From positions 1-61,959 of the forward strand of contig NZ_JBHTBW010000009.1 in the NCBI RefSeq assembly GCF_042665195.1: a stretch of 61,959 nucleotides of DNA, given 5' to 3'. This stretch comes from Laceyella putida. Lineage in GTDB: Bacteria > Bacillota > Bacilli > Thermoactinomycetales > Thermoactinomycetaceae. The stretch's first letter is position 1. The number at the start of each line of letters is the position of its first letter. The notes below the pieces were generated by a model, which was not told the origin of the DNA, did not search any database, and saw only the letters and a program-made list of their open reading frames with translations. This document shows positions 16,266 through 25,393 of the stretch, in pieces. A program made the position numbers and the translations under genes.

Positions 16266-17582
16266 TTAATCATTATTTTCTTTTGTTGGCACAAGCGTGT
16301 CATTCTTCTTAACCAAGATACGCGAAATTCTTAATTCATCCATCTCAACCACTGTAAAAACCCATTCACCAAGGGAAACTTGGTCTCCGATTTTCGGCAC
16401 TTTTTCCAATTGAGAAAAAAGCCATCCACCAATCGTATCGTTGTCTTCATCATCAATTTCAAGATCAAAGTGATCATTAACGTCTTCAATCAATAATCCC
16501 GAGTCAATCGATGTTCCCTCCGGGCTTTCTTGAATCGCTGGTTTCTCATCGTCAAACTCATCTTGGATTTCACCGAAAATCTCTTCAATGATATCTTCGG
16601 TTGTCACCAAGCCTGAAGTTCCACCGAATTCGTCCACCACAATCGCCATTTCCATTTTCCCTTTTTGCAGGTTTTTCAAGATATCTTTTACTTCCATTGA
16701 TTCAGGCACCACAATTGCTGGGCGAACCATCTTCGTTAAATCGGGCGTACCCCCTTCGGATATCACTTGGTAAACATCCCGGATATGGATAATCCCTTTG
16801 ATATCATCCTTATCGCGGCCACATAATGGAAAACGGGTGTGGTTGGTATTCTTTATGATCTCGAAATTTTCTTCAAATGGTCGGTCTTCATATAAGCAGG
16901 ACATTTTTACCCGTGGCACCATCACTTCACGCGCAACCCGCTCGGTAAAATCAAACACATTATCAAATAAGGCCAATTCAACTTGGTCTATCATACCACT
17001 CTTATAGCTTTGGGCAATAAGCATGCGTATTTCTTCTTCTGTATGAGCTTGGTGTGATTCGTTAAATTCAACACCAAAGAGTTTAAGGGCTAAATTAGCT
17101 GCGCCATTTAGCACATAGATAAACGGTTTAAATAGGACATAAAACCAGTTGAGTGGTGCTGCCGTCCATAAAGTGGTTGTCTCTGCTTTGCGAATGGCCA
17201 ACGATTTGGGAGCCATCTCCCCCAATACAATGTGCAAAAAAGTAATAATTGAGAAAGCAATGGCAAACGCAATCGTATGAATCGCCCACTCCGGCAGACC
17301 AAAATAAGCAAGTGCCGGCTCTATCATCTTAGCAATCGCCGGTTCCCCAACCCACCCAAGTCCAAGTGATGCCAACGTAATCCCCAATTGCGTCGCCGAC
17401 AAATAGGCATCCAGTTCTGCCAAAACCTTTCGGGCCACTTTCCCTCTGCGACCTTCAATCTGAGCAATTCGCGTCGCTCTTACTTTCACAATCGCAAATT
17501 CTGCGGCAACAAAAAAGCCGTTTAACAATACTAAAAAGATTACAAGCAAAATATTAAAGGCATGACCTATGACGCCTTCCAA
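16266..17582 (-). CDS. CNNM/CorC-family transporter (DUF21-CBS pair-CorC_HlyC)
   Basis: Magnesium or divalent-cation efflux-type membrane protein (often annotated hemolysin), 438 aa. Residues 1-200 hold the DUF21 transmembrane domain (NGFFVAAEFAIVKVR, ATQLGITLASLGLGWVGEPA, HIVLGEMAPKSLA); then two CBS motifs (REVMVPRVKM, IVVDEFGGTSGLVTTEDIIEE) and a C-terminal CorC/HlyC domain. TTG start 8 nt after AGGAGG. Similar to Bacillus YhdP/YugS-type proteins. Downstream lies the recombinase, with a terminator between, so not one operon. Function in Mg2+ homeostasis is by family. Confidence 0.92.
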   Translation of the reverse strand: MEGVIGHAFNILLVIFLVLLNGFFVAAEFAIVKVRATRIAQIEGRRGKVARKVLAELDAYLSATQLGITLASLGLGWVGEPAIAKMIEPALAYFGLPEWAIHTIAFAIAFSIITFLHIVLGEMAPKSLAIRKAETTTLWTAAPLNWFYVLFKPFIYVLNGAANLALKLFGVEFNESHQAHTEEEIRMLIAQSYKSGMIDQVELALFDNVFDFTERVAREVMVPRVKMSCLYEDRPFEENFEIIKNTNHTRFPLCGRDKDDIKGIIHIRDVYQVISEGGTPDLTKMVRPAIVVPESMEVKDILKNLQKGKMEMAIVVDEFGGTSGLVTTEDIIEEIFGEIQDEFDDEKPAIQESPEGTSIDSGLLIEDVNDHFDLEIDDEDNDTIGGWLFSQLEKVPKIGDQVSLGEWVFTVVEMDELRISRILVKKNDTLVPTKENND

Positions 17583-17686
17583 ATTGAGTTCCTCCTGTTA
17601 GCTCAAAAATATTTTTTTCATCATTATATCGAAAGATGAGAAATAAATACCTTGGTAAAAAATCAACCCTTTATAAATTGACTAAA

Positions 17687-17824
17687 AGTTATTTCAAAAG
17701 TCGTTGATGAGCGGAAAAACTTTTTTCCGACGAGCGCCGATGGACAAGTGAAGCGAATGGGAAAACGGTTTTGGAGCGATCGCAATAGCCATTTCTCCAG
17801 CCAAAAGATGGTTTTGAAATAGCT
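17687..17824. repeat. 138-bp inverted-repeat element, MITE-like
   Basis: Ends AGTTATTTCAAAA (17687-17699) and TTTTGAAATAGCT (17812-17824) are inverted with one mismatch. Inside is a further hairpin CGGAAAAACTTTTTTCCG (17713-17730). No ORF. Looks like a small non-autonomous element or a structured RNA; only one copy seen in the window. Confidence 0.5.
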
Positions 17825-18028
17825 TCTAACAAAAGCTTATTGATTTCTTCTCAAACTTTAGTAAACAGTTACTATCTCACAAGCAGCACTGCACCAACCC
17901 AAGATGAACTTAATTTACCTTATCAAATATACCGTCATAACACAAAGCCCAAAATCAATATATAATCATCAAAAACAGAAAGAGAACCTTGCATTTACTT
18001 CTACTAGAACTTAATATCACTCATTTTT

Positions 18029-18068
18029 ATTTACCGAATAATTATTCGACTTATTTATTTTACCCAAT
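18029..18068 (+). promoter_or_regulatory. Tandem TTTACCGAAT-like motif upstream of spo0M copy 2
   Basis: ATTTACCGAAT (18029-18039) and TTTTACCCAAT (18058-18068, one mismatch), 29 bp apart and oriented toward the spo0M paralogue 230 bp downstream. CGAATAATTATTCG (18035-18048) additionally forms a palindrome. Third occurrence of this pair in the locus. Confidence 0.45.
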
Positions 18069-18297
18069 TTATACTGAACTCCTGAGACCCCAGACAAAAG
18101 CCAAGTTATCATGTGGGGACTGAAAGGGATGTTTTTTATGTGTGCTAAGTGAACTTTCCCCTTCCCCACAATATCCCACTTGCCTTCACAAAAAACTTAT
18201 TCCATCTATACAATTTGGACACATTTCTCAGCAACCATCTAAGGTTACAATATGATTAGTTGATACTTTATTTTTATAGGAGGCTCTCCCAACCAAA

Positions 18298-19209
18298 ATG
18301 GTATTTAAAAAGTTTATGGCTAAGTTAGGCAAAGGTTCCGCCCAAGTCGATCTTGTTCTCGATAAACAAGAATACAAACTGGGCGAACAAATCAACGGAG
18401 AATTATTCATTCAAGGTGGTACCATTGAACAGGACATCAACAAAATCGACATTGATTTTTTGATGAGCGTCCGTATAGGAGAACACGAGCAAACGATTTT
18501 GATCAATCGCTTTCCTTTTCATGAACCCTTTAAAATCAAACCATCCGAAAGAAAGTCGTACTCTTTCTCTTATGAATTGCCGCAAAATCTGCTTCTGTCC
18601 GGCTATTCCGTTTCTTACTACTTCATCACACATTTAGATATAGCCGCTGGTGTGGATTCAACGGACCGCGATCCGATTGATGTCCTTCCTCCCGATCGCT
18701 TCCAAAACATCTTAAAAGCTTTCGACAAGCTTGGCTTCTGTGAGAAATATGGCTCTCGTTCGTTTGACGGACATATGCAGGAATTTGAGCTGACCCCCAC
18801 TTCTTTACTCAAGGACGATGTAAAAGAAGTGGAGTTTGTTGCGGCTATGGAAAAAGCAGGCATTCATTTGTTGTTGGAAGTGGATTTGCGTACATTCTCC
18901 GGGGAAAAAGAAGTGAAACGGGAAGTATGGCTTGACAATGAACTTCTCAACAATGAATCGGAGCTAGTTAATCATCTACAGCATATCCTCTTTGAAATGG
19001 TAAACGAGCCAGGGTTTTATCACTATGATAAAGCAAAATTCCACCACAAAGTTTCTCGCTTGCCGGGCGCGATTGGAGCCTTTGCCATCGGACTCATTGC
19101 CATGGAGTTGTTGGACGAAGCGGTGGAAGAAGTGGCTGAAGGGATCTTTGGTGAAGAAGAGCAAGAAGGCCTCTTTGATTTCTTTGGCGGTGAAGAAGAG
19201 GAAGATTGA
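18298..19209 (+). CDS. spo0M: Spo0M-like arrestin-fold protein (copy 2)
   Basis: Paralogue of the protein at 12500-13441, 303 aa, sharing the arrestin-like core (QVDLVLDKQEYKLGEQING, IQGGTIEQDINKID, YSVSYYFITHLDIAAG, STDRDPIDVLPPD, FDGHMQEFELTP). Its C-terminus keeps the same order, hydrophobic run (LPGAIGAFAIGLIAMELL) then acidic end (GGEEEED), but lacks the His-rich linker of copy 1. AGGAGG stands 13 nt before the ATG. Stand-alone transcript with terminator. Two spo0M copies 5 kb apart with shared upstream motif suggest specialised, possibly co-regulated roles. Confidence 0.88.
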   Translation: MVFKKFMAKLGKGSAQVDLVLDKQEYKLGEQINGELFIQGGTIEQDINKIDIDFLMSVRIGEHEQTILINRFPFHEPFKIKPSERKSYSFSYELPQNLLLSGYSVSYYFITHLDIAAGVDSTDRDPIDVLPPDRFQNILKAFDKLGFCEKYGSRSFDGHMQEFELTPTSLLKDDVKEVEFVAAMEKAGIHLLLEVDLRTFSGEKEVKREVWLDNELLNNESELVNHLQHILFEMVNEPGFYHYDKAKFHHKVSRLPGAIGAFAIGLIAMELLDEAVEEVAEGIFGEEEQEGLFDFFGGEEEED

Positions 19210-19214
19210 TCATA

Positions 19215-19246
19215 AAAAAGGCTTGGGAATCGACCCCAAGCCTTTT
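19215..19246 (+). terminator. Terminator of spo0M copy 2
   Basis: AAAAAGGCTTGGG / CCCAAGCCTTTT hairpin directly after the stop codon. The 190 bp up to yhbH hold nothing I can support. Confidence 0.85.
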
Positions 19247-19454
19247 CATTTATGCCCATGGCTACGTCTCCAATCTCGTCTTCCATCAACAACCGATCGC
19301 GTATCCACAAAAGGAAAGCCACTCTACTCAATAGAGTGTAAAAGGAAAATCGCCTCCTCAAGTCTGCGCTTGAGAAAGCGACCTTTCTTCATAAACCTGA
19401 ATGGAAAGAAATCGACAAGTTTAAAATTGAATTGTTTCCTCTTATTTAGCCCCT

Positions 19455-20600
19455 TTACGCTTCCTTCTTTCCAAAGAAATGCTTCAACGCCTCATACACT
19501 TGCGCTTTCTCCTTGATCACGAAGTAAGAGAACCGATCCTCTTTCAAATGCCGATACGCCGACATCAACGTACTGTTCCGATTATATTGGTTCACTTCTC
19601 CATAGCCGAAGATGTTGGCGCGTTTGAGGATTTCCTTGACCAGGCCGACACAGCGTTCGTTGTCGGAGCTGAGGTTATCCCCGTCGGAGAAGTGGAACGG
19701 GTAGATATTGTATTGGTCTGGCGGGTAGTGGGCGTCGATCACTTCGAGGGCTTTGCGGTAGGCGGAGGAACAGATGGTTCCCCCGCTCTCCCCTTTGGTG
19801 AAGAAGGCTTCTTCGCTGACCACTTTGGCTTCGGTATGATGCGCGATGAAGACGATCTCGACGTTTTCGTACTTGGTCCGCAGGAAGCGAACCATCCAGA
19901 AGAAGAAACTGCGGGCAATATATTTCTCAAAGATGCCCATGGAACCCGATGTGTCCATCATGGCGATGACGACGGCATTGGAGTGGGGGACGACGACATC
20001 CTCCCATGTCTTGAAACGCAAGTCATCATCGGAGATGCGAATCTTCTTGTGGCCTTTCAGGGCGTTGCGCTTGATGGCGGAGAGCAACGTGCGGCGCTTG
20101 TCGATATTGCCCATCAGGCCTTTCTTGCGAATATCGTTGAAGCGGATATCTTCGGTGGTGATTTCCAGCTGTTCTTTGCGCTCGAGGTGGGGCAGCTCCA
20201 TTTCGGCGAAGAGCATGCCTTCCAACTCGGCGATGGAAATTTCCGCTTCGTAATAATCCATTCCAGCTTGATCGCCGGCCCCCTGTCCTTTCCCCGGTCC
20301 GGCTTGGCCAGATTCCTGCTCTTTGCCCAGGACATCGCCGACTTTGCTGTCGCCGTTGCCCTGGCCGACGTGCTTGCCTTTGTTGAAGTTATAGCGGAAG
20401 CGGTACTCTTCCATGGAGCGGATCGGAATCTTGATGATCTGTTGCCCGTCGGACATGATGATGCTTTCTTCGCTGACCAAGTCAGGCAGGTTTTTGCGGA
20501 TGGCTTCTTTTACTTTCTCTTGGTGTCGCCGTTGGTCTTCATATCCTTTGCGGTGAAGCGACCAGTCTTCCTCAGACACGCTGAAGTGGGGGTGTGACAT
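19455..20600 (-). CDS. yhbH: Sporulation protein YhbH (UPF0229, VWA-like)
   Basis: 381-aa YhbH/YeaH family protein that works with the PrkA kinase. Features: N-terminal HFSVSEEDWSLHRKG, an SxDG-like region, a Gly/Gln-rich linker with GPGKGQGAGDQAG, and a von Willebrand A-like domain with MIDAS-type MMDTSGSMG (about 215). GGAGGTG lies 7 nt before the ATG at 20600; the longer frame start is rejected. It follows prkA with 40 bp spacing, the usual order in Bacillus, where both are mother-cell sporulation genes. SpoVR, the frequent third partner, is not in the window. Confidence 0.95.
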   Translation of the reverse strand: MSHPHFSVSEEDWSLHRKGYEDQRRHQEKVKEAIRKNLPDLVSEESIIMSDGQQIIKIPIRSMEEYRFRYNFNKGKHVGQGNGDSKVGDVLGKEQESGQAGPGKGQGAGDQAGMDYYEAEISIAELEGMLFAEMELPHLERKEQLEITTEDIRFNDIRKKGLMGNIDKRRTLLSAIKRNALKGHKKIRISDDDLRFKTWEDVVVPHSNAVVIAMMDTSGSMGIFEKYIARSFFFWMVRFLRTKYENVEIVFIAHHTEAKVVSEEAFFTKGESGGTICSSAYRKALEVIDAHYPPDQYNIYPFHFSDGDNLSSDNERCVGLVKEILKRANIFGYGEVNQYNRNSTLMSAYRHLKEDRFSYFVIKEKAQVYEALKHFFGKKEA

Positions 20601-20640
20601 GACTTTCACCTCCCATATATGTCTCGATGACAACCCAACC

Positions 20641-22539
20641 TTACCGGTTCAAGAGACTCCCGACATAACGGAGCAACTCATTGGCACTCGCCGGCGTGTA
20701 CCCGTAATCTTCGACCAGGCGATTGATCACTTCGTTGATTTTCTTCAATTGGTTTTCGTCTGGAGTTTTGGTGGAGGTCGTGATTTTCACCACGTCTTTC
20801 AAGTCGGCGAACAGCTTTTTCTGAATCGCTTCTCGAAGGCGTGGATGCGTGTTGTAGTCAAAGCGTTTGCCTTTGCGGGCATAGGCGGAAATGCGGATGA
20901 GGATCTCTTCGCGGAATGCTTTTTTGGCGTTTTCGGAAATGCCGATTTGCTCTTCGATCGAGCGCATCAGTTTTTCATCTGGCTCCAGCTCTTCACCGGT
21001 GATCGGGTCACGAATCTTTTGCCAGTTGCAGTAGGCTTCAACATTGTCAAGATAGTTGTCCATCAAGGTTTTGGCAGATTCTTCATACGAGTAGACAAAG
21101 GCTTTCTGCACTTCTTTCTTGGCGATTTCATCATATTCTTTGCGGGCGATGGAAATGAAGTTGAGGTATTTCTCGCGCTGTTCCGGGGTAATGGATGGAT
21201 GTTGGTCAAATCCTTCCTTGAGGGAGCGCAAGATGTCCAATGCACCGACAAAGTTGGCATCCGTTTTGATTAATGCGCTGGAGATGCGGTTGATCACATA
21301 ACGGGGGTCGATGCCGTTCATCCCTTCATCCAGATGTTCGTTGCGCAGTTCTTCCATATCGATGTCAGCCATGCCTTCGACTGCTTCCCCATCATAGAGG
21401 CGCATCTTCTTGAGCAGGTCGACACCTTGTTTCTTGGATTCTTTCAGGCGGGTCAGGACGGAGAATATCGCGGCGGCTCTGAGTGAATGCGGAGCGATGT
21501 GGATGTGGGCCAAATCACTTTGTTGGATCAATTTCCTGTAGATGTTCTCTTCCTGGGTCACACTCAAGTTGTACGGCACGGGCATCACAATGATCCGCGA
21601 TTGGAGCGCTTCATTCTTCTTGTTGGCAATGAAGGCTTTGTATTCCGTCTCGTTGGTGTGCGCCACAATTACTTCATCGGCGGAGATCAAAGCGAAGCGT
21701 CCTGCCTTAAAGTTCCCCTCTTGCGTGAGCGAAAGCAAGTTCCACAAGAACTTCTCATCACACTTCAGCATCTCTTGAAACTCCATCAAGCCACGGTTGG
21801 CTTTGTTTAGCTCCCCATCAAACCGATAGGCCCGCGGATCAGATTCGGAACCATATTCCGTGATGGTGGAAAAATCGATGCTCCCCGTCAAGTCGGCGAT
21901 ATCCTGCGATTTGGGGTCAGACGGACTGAACGTCCCAATCCCGACACGCTCATCTTCGGACAGAAGCACCCGTTCGATAATCACATCTTCAATGCGTCCG
22001 TCATATTCCTCTTGCAACCGGAAGCGGCAGGAGGGGCAAAGATTGCCTTCAATGCGCAAGCCAAACTCTTTCTCAAACTCAGGGCGGAGTTCACGCGGAA
22101 TCAAGTTGAGCGGCTCTTCTTGCATCGGGCATCCCCTAATGGCATAGAGAGCGCCATCCTCCGTACGCGAATACTCTTCCAATCCCTTTTTCAACATGGT
22201 GACAATGGTGGATTTACCTCCACTGACAGGCCCCATCAGGAGAAGGATCCGTTTACGCACATCTAGACGACGTGCCGCCGAATGGAAGTATTCTTCGACC
22301 AGACGCTCAATCGCGCGCTCCAGTCCGAATAGCTCCTTGCTGAAGAAAAGATATTTTTTATTCCCTTGAGAGTCGGTTTCAACACCGGCTTTTGCGATCA
22401 TGTCATAGACTCGAGAATGCGCGGTTTGAGCCACTCGGGGATTTTTCTTAACGATATCCAGGTATTCGGCGAAGGTTCCTTCCCATTGAAGTTCTTTCTC
22501 TCGGTTTCGATACTCGGCAATGCGTTTGAGAATGTCCAT
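20641..22539 (-). CDS. prkA: PrkA serine protein kinase/AAA-type protein
   Basis: Conserved 632-aa PrkA (YeaG family). Walker A is MGPVSGGKSTIV near residue 107; the N-terminal AAA domain is followed by a C-terminal PrkA kinase-like region (about 400-630). Additional family signatures: LCPSCRFRL, SIDFSTITEYGSESDPRAY, GEAVEGMADIDMEELR. GAGAGGAGG precedes the ATG. Forms an operon with yhbH. In Bacillus PrkA is expressed in the mother cell and affects sporulation timing. Upstream, at 22663, is a palindromic TAGCATATATATGCTA that may be part of promoter control. Confidence 0.97.
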   Translation of the reverse strand: MDILKRIAEYRNREKELQWEGTFAEYLDIVKKNPRVAQTAHSRVYDMIAKAGVETDSQGNKKYLFFSKELFGLERAIERLVEEYFHSAARRLDVRKRILLLMGPVSGGKSTIVTMLKKGLEEYSRTEDGALYAIRGCPMQEEPLNLIPRELRPEFEKEFGLRIEGNLCPSCRFRLQEEYDGRIEDVIIERVLLSEDERVGIGTFSPSDPKSQDIADLTGSIDFSTITEYGSESDPRAYRFDGELNKANRGLMEFQEMLKCDEKFLWNLLSLTQEGNFKAGRFALISADEVIVAHTNETEYKAFIANKKNEALQSRIIVMPVPYNLSVTQEENIYRKLIQQSDLAHIHIAPHSLRAAAIFSVLTRLKESKKQGVDLLKKMRLYDGEAVEGMADIDMEELRNEHLDEGMNGIDPRYVINRISSALIKTDANFVGALDILRSLKEGFDQHPSITPEQREKYLNFISIARKEYDEIAKKEVQKAFVYSYEESAKTLMDNYLDNVEAYCNWQKIRDPITGEELEPDEKLMRSIEEQIGISENAKKAFREEILIRISAYARKGKRFDYNTHPRLREAIQKKLFADLKDVVKITTSTKTPDENQLKKINEVINRLVEDYGYTPASANELLRYVGSLLNR

Positions 22540-22662
22540 GGAAAGCCTCCTCTCCTGCGGTCAAGCGACCAAACAAGGAGTTTGATTTTTCTGATAAAAC
22601 TGCCTAAGCGGTCCCCTGGTGACGACAGATATCTGTTTCGAGAGAGTAAAAGGCGATATTTA

Positions 22663-22678
22663 TAGCATATATATGCTA
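22663..22678. promoter_or_regulatory. Palindrome upstream of prkA
   Basis: Perfect TAGCATATATATGCTA, about 125 bp before the prkA start. GCATATA resembles part of a SigE-type -10 but no convincing -35 was assigned. Could be an operator. Confidence 0.35.
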
Positions 22679-22730
22679 CAGATAGAAAGTTGTTACTTCT
22701 ATTTTATCAAATAATAAAGGAAAAAGATAG

Positions 22731-22760
22731 AAAAACCTTGGAAAAAATCCAAGGTTTTTT
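22731..22760 (-). terminator. Terminator of HAD phosphatase gene
   Basis: AAAAACCTTGG / CCAAGGTTTTTT hairpin past the stop of the 22791-23531 gene. Confidence 0.85.
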
Positions 22761-22790
22761 GAAATGAATTTCGTCATTCATGTAGATGAT

Positions 22791-23531
22791 TCAATTCGCC
22801 AACTTGACATCTTGGGCGAAGACGCCTTTGCCTTCACGAATCGCCGCCAACAGCTCTTCCGCGGTTCCTTCCATATCGAAGGGGTAGACCGGCCGGCCAC
22901 GGTCAATGCGATGTTGATGAAGATAATATGTTTTCATGCCGACGGTGGATGCGACCATGTCTTCTTGCATGTCGTTGCCGATCATGACGCATTCGTCGGG
23001 CTGAACGCCCAGCCGCTTCGCCACTTCCAGATAGTACTTGGGTTGCGGCTTGCAAAAGTGCATCTCTTCATAGACGGTGACAACTTCAAATGGCAAGTCG
23101 TCGACGCCCGCCCAGCGCATCCGCTCATGGATCGCTTCTTTGGGGAAGACCGGGTTGGTCGCCACGGCCACTTTGTAGCCTTTGTCCACCGCCGCTTGCA
23201 CCACTTCACGCATGAGTGGATTATGGCCGACATGGCCTTTCAACTTAGGAAATTCATCACGGTAAAATCGATCAAAAATAGGCCAAATGTCCCCTTTGTT
23301 CAGACCGCAAAGTTGCAGGAAGACGCGTTCAAACACTTGTTCATTGGTTACGTTCTCATCCACGTTTTTGATCATTTCCTCAGTGGCGTGCCAGATCATT
23401 TTCACCAGCTTGTCCGGAGGAATAAGGTGCGCCACTTGCGGGGCCAAGGCACCTAAATATATTTTCACAAAAGCCTCCGTATCCATGGGAAGCAACGTTC
23501 CATCCAAGTCAAATAAGCACGCTTTGATCAT
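22791..23531 (-). CDS. HAD-superfamily phosphatase
   Basis: Cytosolic phosphatase of the haloacid dehalogenase superfamily, 246 aa. Motif I FDLDGTLLPMD (nucleophile D8, acid D10), motif II Thr in VAVATNPVF, motif III Lys around FCKPQPKYY, motif IV MIGNDMQEDM. The long insert after motif I forms an alpha-helical C1 cap. AAAGGAAGGG precedes the ATG. Substrate is unknown; the cap type fits small phosphorylated metabolites. Single gene between prkA and trmL. Region 23532-23765 shows no gene. Confidence 0.9.
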   Translation of the reverse strand: MIKACLFDLDGTLLPMDTEAFVKIYLGALAPQVAHLIPPDKLVKMIWHATEEMIKNVDENVTNEQVFERVFLQLCGLNKGDIWPIFDRFYRDEFPKLKGHVGHNPLMREVVQAAVDKGYKVAVATNPVFPKEAIHERMRWAGVDDLPFEVVTVYEEMHFCKPQPKYYLEVAKRLGVQPDECVMIGNDMQEDMVASTVGMKTYYLHQHRIDRGRPVYPFDMEGTAEELLAAIREGKGVFAQDVKLAN

Positions 23532-23765
23532 GCCTGTTCCCTTCCTTTAACGATTGGTATATTCTGTCCGGTCAGTTCCCGTCTTTCTCCGTGCCCTTGC
23601 CGCCATGCTGCAGTGGCGTTGGATAACGGAGGAGATGAATGCCAATCAACCTTTTTTGAACTGACTAGTCAAACTAAATCCGCCAGGCCCATCCCGGGCA
23701 GGGTCGGGCGTTTCGGCGTAGCATGCGCCTATTTCCCGGGCCAAGTACTTCCTCTGTTCCTTTTT

Positions 23766-24230
23766 CTATCTAAGCCCCGGGAAATGGATTTGCCTTAAGC
23801 CTTCATACAAGATAATCGCGGCCGAGTTCGAAAGGTTCAGCGAACGTGTTTCCGGCTTCATCGGAATCCGAATCAGCGTTTCCTCATGGGCAGCCAGGAT
23901 GTCCGGCGCCAATCCTTTCGTCTCTTTGCCGAACACAAAGAAATCCCCCGGTCGGTACTGAAACTCCGTATGGGCTTTCTTCGCTTTGGTCGTTGCACAA
24001 AAAAAACGCCCCTCTGGATACTTCTCTCTTAATTGGGCAAAGGAATCATGATATTGGATATTCAACTCATCCCAGTAATCCAACCCGGCCCGTTTTAATT
24101 TGGCATCATCGATTTTGAAGCCGAGTGGGTGCACCAGGTGCAACTGCGCACCCGTCACGGAACAGGTCCTGGCGATATTCCCGGTGTTTTGTGGGATTTC
24201 TGGTTCCACCAACACGATATGAAACGGCAC
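23766..24230 (-). CDS. trmL: tRNA (cytidine(34)/uridine(34)-2'-O)-methyltransferase TrmL
   Basis: SPOUT-class methyltransferase that modifies the wobble base of tRNA-Leu using SAM. At 154 aa it is a minimalist TrmL/YibK/CspR with characteristic motifs: VEPEIPQNTGNIARTC near the N-terminus, FFVFGKETKGLAP (knot motif) and IPMKPETRSLNLSNSAAIILYE at the C-terminus (SAM-binding trefoil knot). GTG start after GGAAGGG. No partner genes needed. A tRNA-Leu(CAA) gene, the type of target recognised by this family, lies at 33454-33539. Confidence 0.95.
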   Translation of the reverse strand: MPFHIVLVEPEIPQNTGNIARTCSVTGAQLHLVHPLGFKIDDAKLKRAGLDYWDELNIQYHDSFAQLREKYPEGRFFCATTKAKKAHTEFQYRPGDFFVFGKETKGLAPDILAAHEETLIRIPMKPETRSLNLSNSAAIILYEGLRQIHFPGLR

Positions 24231-24285
24231 AGTGACATCCCTTCCATCTTTCTAACTCAGGTTCTTCCTATTATTTTACCTGAAT

Positions 24286-24762
24286 CTATTCAATATGTAA
24301 AAATGCATATCGGGTTCTGGGTGTCCAAGCATGGGATTGCCTATAGTCCCACGGAAAATGTTGGCGGCTGATCGTGCGGGCATTGACGAGCGGACTTCCA
24401 GCCGCGTCGAAGGCTGTAATGATGGTGTTATGGTTCCACCGACCATCCCCTTCCCAATCATAACAGATGACATCCCCCCATTGCAGTTGACTGACATCAC
24501 TCACTTCCCGCGTTCTTCCCGTCGGGCCGCCACGCTTCAAAAATTGGTGCAGCGAATGGGCCATCGTCCAAGTGTGGCTCCAGGTCGCCCGTCTGCCCCG
24601 TCCCCGTCGATACCACCAACCACGGGTCATCGGCAAACCGCCCGCATGCAAGCATTGCGACACAAAGTTGGTGCAATCATCCGCAAACGCTACATAATAT
24701 GGATTGGGTCGGTTCCAAAAAGTCTCCGCATATTGTACGGCGCGCGCGCGTTGATAAGTCAT
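24286..24762 (-). CDS. Putative amidase-domain protein (Amidase_6 type)
   Basis: 158-aa protein of the putative amidase domain family (NlpC/P60-like papain fold). Catalytic Cys in DDCTNFVSQCLHAGG (about 29), His in RWNHNTIIT (about 108) and a later polar residue fit the fold; YDWEGDGRWNHN is typical. No signal peptide is visible, so unlike peptidoglycan hydrolases it may act in the cytoplasm or forespore/mother cell. GGGAGGAG precedes the ATG. Homologues are frequent in Bacillus and often of unknown role. Arg/Trp-rich insert RRGRGRRATW is notable. Confidence 0.8.
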   Translation of the reverse strand: MTYQRARAVQYAETFWNRPNPYYVAFADDCTNFVSQCLHAGGLPMTRGWWYRRGRGRRATWSHTWTMAHSLHQFLKRGGPTGRTREVSDVSQLQWGDVICYDWEGDGRWNHNTIITAFDAAGSPLVNARTISRQHFPWDYRQSHAWTPRTRYAFLHIE

Positions 24763-24850
24763 GTTTCCCCACTCCTCCCACTTCTTTAATAAACCTTTAT
24801 GAAGAGGGGGAAAAATCTATTACAAAAAAGAAAAAGCAGCCCACGCTGCT

Positions 24851-25393
24851 CTATTTATGTTCATTATTTGGTTTAAGCCATCCCTCTAGAGTAAGCAAAT
24901 ATTCCTTGATATGAAGTCCGCCTCCATACCCAACCAACGAACCATTGGAACCGATCACCCGATGGCAGGGGATCACGATGGAGACAGGATTTTTATTGTT
25001 GGCCCCTCCTACTGCACGCACCGCTTTGGGAGCGCCGATACCCTGTGCCACTTCTTTATAGCTGCGGACTTCTCCATACGGAATGGTCCGCAAATATCGC
25101 CATACCATTTTTTGAAATGGTGTACCATACAAATCGATTGGAAGGTCAAACTCACGCCGCTCTTTATTGAAATATTCCTCCAATTGTGTGATGTATGGCT
25201 GCAACTCCTGATCATGTCGCTGTAATCTTGGATTGGGAAACCAATTGTTCAACCACATTTGCAATCCCAATGTCGGAGCGTTTTTGCGGCTAAACATGAT
25301 ATGACACAAACCATGATGACTGGCCACCAAAGTTAACGGCCCAATCGGACTATCCATTTGACTCCAGACAATGCTCTGTGACCCAGGGGTCAT
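24851..25393 (-). CDS. ogt: Methylated-DNA--protein-cysteine methyltransferase
   Basis: Suicide repair protein that removes O6-alkyl groups from guanine. The 180-aa protein ends with the DNA-binding domain: FQKMVWRYLRTIPYGEV, arginine finger region PKAVRAVGGANNKNP, active-site IPCHRVIGSNGSLVGYGGG and the distal EYLLTLEG. N-terminal Ogt-type domain covers residues 10-90. GGGAGGG before the ATG at 25393 fixes the start; an in-frame start 24 nt upstream is weaker. Stand-alone; no adaptive-response ada gene nearby. Confidence 0.95.
   Translation of the reverse strand: MTPGSQSIVWSQMDSPIGPLTLVASHHGLCHIMFSRKNAPTLGLQMWLNNWFPNPRLQRHDQELQPYITQLEEYFNKERREFDLPIDLYGTPFQKMVWRYLRTIPYGEVRSYKEVAQGIGAPKAVRAVGGANNKNPVSIVIPCHRVIGSNGSLVGYGGGLHIKEYLLTLEGWLKPNNEHK

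Noticed and set aside
19479..20597. Long plus-strand frame (372 aa) opposite yhbH
   Set aside because: Antisense of the strongly supported yhbH gene; biased composition from its codons, no ribosome site.
22764..23456. Plus-strand frame opposite the HAD gene
   Set aside because: Shadow of a gene with all HAD motifs.
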